Position numbers and translations under genes: made by a program. This document shows positions 13,602 to 15,653 of a DNA stretch of 15,653 nucleotides, in pieces. The number at the start of each line of letters is the position of its first letter. Position 1 is the stretch's first letter. The notes under the pieces were generated by a model. That model made no database searches, was not told the origin of the DNA, and was given only the letters and a program-made list of their open reading frames with translations. Source of the stretch: VBAS01 sp035764525 (lineage in GTDB: Bacteria; Bacteroidota; Bacteroidia; Chitinophagales; Chitinophagaceae); contig DASTZB010000256.1 of the NCBI GenBank assembly GCA_035764525.1, forward strand, positions 1-15,653, given 5' to 3'.

Positions 13602-14984
13602 ATGAAAAAAATATTTTTTCCTTTTTTAAGCGCTTTAATTTTTACAGGACTCGTCTCTTGTAAAAAACAGCTTGATCTCCTTCCAACGGATTCAATTGAC
13701 ATCACTAAAGCCTTCCTGACGGTCGACGATCTTGAAAAAGGATTGCTAGGTGTTTACAGTGCAAATGATCAAACAAACAAAATATATATTGCAACGATAT
13801 TGGCTGATGAAGCTAAAATATCAAATGAGAATCGTGGCCAGGGCCAATTCGAATATAAATGGCAGTATACGTCAGGCACAGGTGGTGTAACGGCCGCATA
13901 CCGGCAATACTATACGATGATCGACCGTATTCACAGAATTCAAGTTGCGGCTCCAGGTATTACTCCAGCAGATCCAAATGAAGGATCTAAAAAAGCAAGA
14001 ATTCTTGCAGAGCTTCAGGGATTGAAAGGTATTGCTTATTTCGAATCTTTAATCAATGTAATGCCTCCTGGCTACGATCCGGCAGCTTTAGGATTGGCAA
14101 TTGTTAACGAATCATGTCTTACTTGCACACCATCCAGAAATAGTGTTGGTGAAGTGATCGCAGAAATTGAAAAGAATCTCGCTGCTGCAAAGGCAGACGC
14201 TAATATACCTAGTGCCCCCACAGATCCTTTAAGGCTGAGCAAAGCTGCTATCGCAGCTTACCAGGCACGGGTAGCATTATTGAAAAAAGACTGGGCATCT
14301 GCGGTTACGTTTGCTACAGAAGCCATCAGTTTATCTGGAAAATTTTTGGCAACAGGAAATGCATTTATTGCTTACTGGAGCGATGCAAATGAATCAGAGA
14401 GTTTGCTCAAATACAGAAATCAAACGACACCAACACTTCTTTGGAGAGATACAAACGGAGATGTGTTTTTTGAGCCTTCCATACAATTAAAAAATCTTTT
14501 TGATAGAATTAACGATATACGCTTTACTACTTATTTTTCTTCGGCTGGTAGTGATACTTCAATTGTCAATAAGTATAAAGGCTCAACTTTTGGGGCTAAC
14601 ATCAACGATTTGAAAATTATCCGTCTTTCAGAGATGTATCTTATCAGGGCAGAGGCGAATGCAGAGAATAATCAATTGGGGCTTGCGGCGAACGATATTA
14701 ATGCTTTACGTGCTGCACGTATCACGGGTTATGTCAACGTAACATTTGCCACCAAAACTGATGCAATAAATGCGGTTATGAATGAAAGAACAAAAGAGCT
14801 TTGCTTTGAAGGGTTCAGATTTTATGATCTAAAAAGAAGATCGTTGCCTGTAAATAGATTAGCGGCCGATGTACAAAGTACAACTTGGCAAAATCTTGCC
14901 GCCAACGATTACAGATTTACTTTGCCGATACCGCAGGATGCAATTGATGCAAATCCTAATACGAAACAGAACAGTGGATATTAA
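13602..14984 (+). CDS. SusD/RagB-family nutrient-binding surface lipoprotein
   Basis: This is a 460-residue lipoprotein that sits as a lid on the SusC channel and binds the nutrient. The lipobox is FTGLVSC with lipidated C20, followed by KKQLDLLPTDSIDITKAF, a typical SusD opening. The TPR-like helical core is recognisable (GLKGIAYFESLINVMPPGY; SKAAIAAYQARVALLKKDW). So is the C-terminal SusD region: IIRLSEMYLIRAEANAEN, then MNERTKELCFEGFRFYDLKRR, and the ending LPIPQDAIDANPNTKQNSGY. It is somewhat short for the family (often 480-600), which suggests compact ligand-binding loops. An unusual CxxC (NESCLTCTPSRN) lies where family members usually have PPSTVEEVY-like sequence. It is co-transcribed with susC and followed after 49 bases by another lipoprotein gene. 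Confidence 0.94.
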   Translation: MKKIFFPFLSALIFTGLVSCKKQLDLLPTDSIDITKAFLTVDDLEKGLLGVYSANDQTNKIYIATILADEAKISNENRGQGQFEYKWQYTSGTGGVTAAYRQYYTMIDRIHRIQVAAPGITPADPNEGSKKARILAELQGLKGIAYFESLINVMPPGYDPAALGLAIVNESCLTCTPSRNSVGEVIAEIEKNLAAAKADANIPSAPTDPLRLSKAAIAAYQARVALLKKDWASAVTFATEAISLSGKFLATGNAFIAYWSDANESESLLKYRNQTTPTLLWRDTNGDVFFEPSIQLKNLFDRINDIRFTTYFSSAGSDTSIVNKYKGSTFGANINDLKIIRLSEMYLIRAEANAENNQLGLAANDINALRAARITGYVNVTFATKTDAINAVMNERTKELCFEGFRFYDLKRRSLPVNRLAADVQSTTWQNLAANDYRFTLPIPQDAIDANPNTKQNSGY

Positions 14985-15033
14985 TTTTGTCAAATTGTGT
15001 TTACCATATTTATGCGCACCAGAAAAATAAAAA

Positions 15034-15653
15034 ATGACTGTTATGGAAAAAAGAATAAAATCAATAATAAGTTTTAAACCTGGCTTATCCCTTCTTGCCA
15101 TTTTATTTATTGTGGGATGCAAAAAGTCAAGTACCCTGGTGGATGTTCCTTCACAGGCACACTTTACCGGTCTTACATTTGATAGCTATTTTATTACCGG
15201 TCCTTCAGTTACGAAAAAAATCCCGGTTGGTCTTACTAATGTTTCAGATAAAGACAGAACAGTCACCTTTTCAGTTACATCACCAACAGGAGCTGTTGCA
15301 GGCACACATTATAATATAGTCGGAGGAAATTCAAAAGTAATTCCTGCAGGTAAGGCAATTGATTCTATCACTGTTGCCGGCATTTATAGCCAATATCTTT
15401 CTGGCAGAGCAGATACTTTGATTTTTACTTTTACCGACAATGAAGAAGTAAAAGCTTCCACTTATAATACAAAGTTTACTTTGTTTATGCGAGGTCCCTG
15501 TTCCGAATCAGAAACCAATTTAAATGCTTTATTAGGAAGCTATGCTAACACAATTGAAAGTTATGGCGGGGGCGCCCCCTATGGCCCGTATCTTACTACT
15601 ATCTCTTCAGTAACAAAACTTACTGCAACAACCGGAACTGTAGTAGTGACGAA
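15034..15653 (+). CDS. Surface lipoprotein with Calx-beta/DUF4843-like domain, 3' end outside window
   Basis: An open frame runs from the ATG at 15034 to the right edge (206 full codons). The N-terminus is a lipoprotein signal: basic n-region, hydrophobic core LSLLAILF, and lipobox FIVGC with C29, followed by KKSS. Next comes a beta-rich domain of about 100 residues with VTFSVTSPTGAVAGTHYNIV and a following VIPAGKAIDSITVAG. This resembles Calx-beta or DUF4843-type domains common in lipoproteins encoded right after SusD. A second part begins near CSESETNLNALLGSYANTI and contains a Gly-rich linker. A second in-frame ATG at 15043 is an equally good start; I prefer 15034 for the A-rich leader before it. 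It is probably an accessory ligand-binding protein of the SusCD complex. Domain naming is inference from pattern. Confidence 0.78.
   Translation, partial: MTVMEKRIKSIISFKPGLSLLAILFIVGCKKSSTLVDVPSQAHFTGLTFDSYFITGPSVTKKIPVGLTNVSDKDRTVTFSVTSPTGAVAGTHYNIVGGNSKVIPAGKAIDSITVAGIYSQYLSGRADTLIFTFTDNEEVKASTYNTKFTLFMRGPCSESETNLNALLGSYANTIESYGGGAPYGPYLTTISSVTKLTATTGTVVVT

Noticed and set aside
1..15653. tRNA, rRNA, CRISPR arrays, insertion sequences, phage or defence genes
   Set aside because: No cloverleaf-like or rRNA-like sequence, direct-repeat array, transposase or terminal inverted repeats were seen.

Overview
The window looks like chromosomal DNA from a member of the Bacteroidota, most likely the Chitinophagaceae or close relatives. 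It is AT-rich. It carries a TonB-dependent receptor end and a SusC/SusD pair with an adjacent surface lipoprotein. Several minus-strand genes have upstream matches to the Bacteroidota -7 promoter box TAnnTTTG, and translation starts sit in A-rich leaders rather than behind strong Shine-Dalgarno sites. This placement is inferred from gene content and signals; no database search was run.

Layout. (1) 1-541: the C-terminal end of a TonB-dependent receptor, closed by a strong intrinsic terminator (591-619). (2) 652-5556, plus strand: six tightly packed genes with gaps of 2-34 bases. They encode a DUF2490 outer-membrane-type protein, an AhpD/carboxymuconolactone-decarboxylase-like protein, an SDR dehydrogenase of the mycofactocin-coupled/carveol-dehydrogenase type, a small secreted protein, a YeiH-family membrane exporter and a YdhF-like aldo/keto reductase. 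They look like one operon for redox conversion of a small molecule plus anion export; the substrate is unknown. (3) 5562-9079, minus strand: RNA-modification and envelope genes. These are an S4-domain RsuA/RluB-type pseudouridine synthase overlapping by ATGA with a short RluA-type synthase, a Spy/CpxP-like periplasmic coiled-coil protein made of two related modules, and rlmN. (4) 9234-10427, plus strand: a thiolase strongly resembling 3-oxoadipyl-CoA/acetyl-CoA thiolase (PcaF/PaaJ), divergent from rlmN. (5) 10524 to the right edge, plus strand: susC, susD and a Calx-beta/DUF4843-like lipoprotein cut by the window end. This is the uptake part of a polysaccharide- or glycan-utilisation-like locus; no carbohydrate enzyme lies inside the window.

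The points most worth a second look are the six-gene operon as a unit, the aldo/keto reductase whose catalytic His is Asn, the AhpD-like protein that keeps CxxC but lacks the proton-relay residues, the exact 52-residue repeat geometry in the Spy-like protein, an apparently leaderless rlmN promoter, and the doubtful start of the DUF2490 gene. No tRNA, rRNA, CRISPR array, insertion sequence or phage gene was seen. No gene-free stretch exceeds 300 bases; the longest are 9080-9233 and 542-651.
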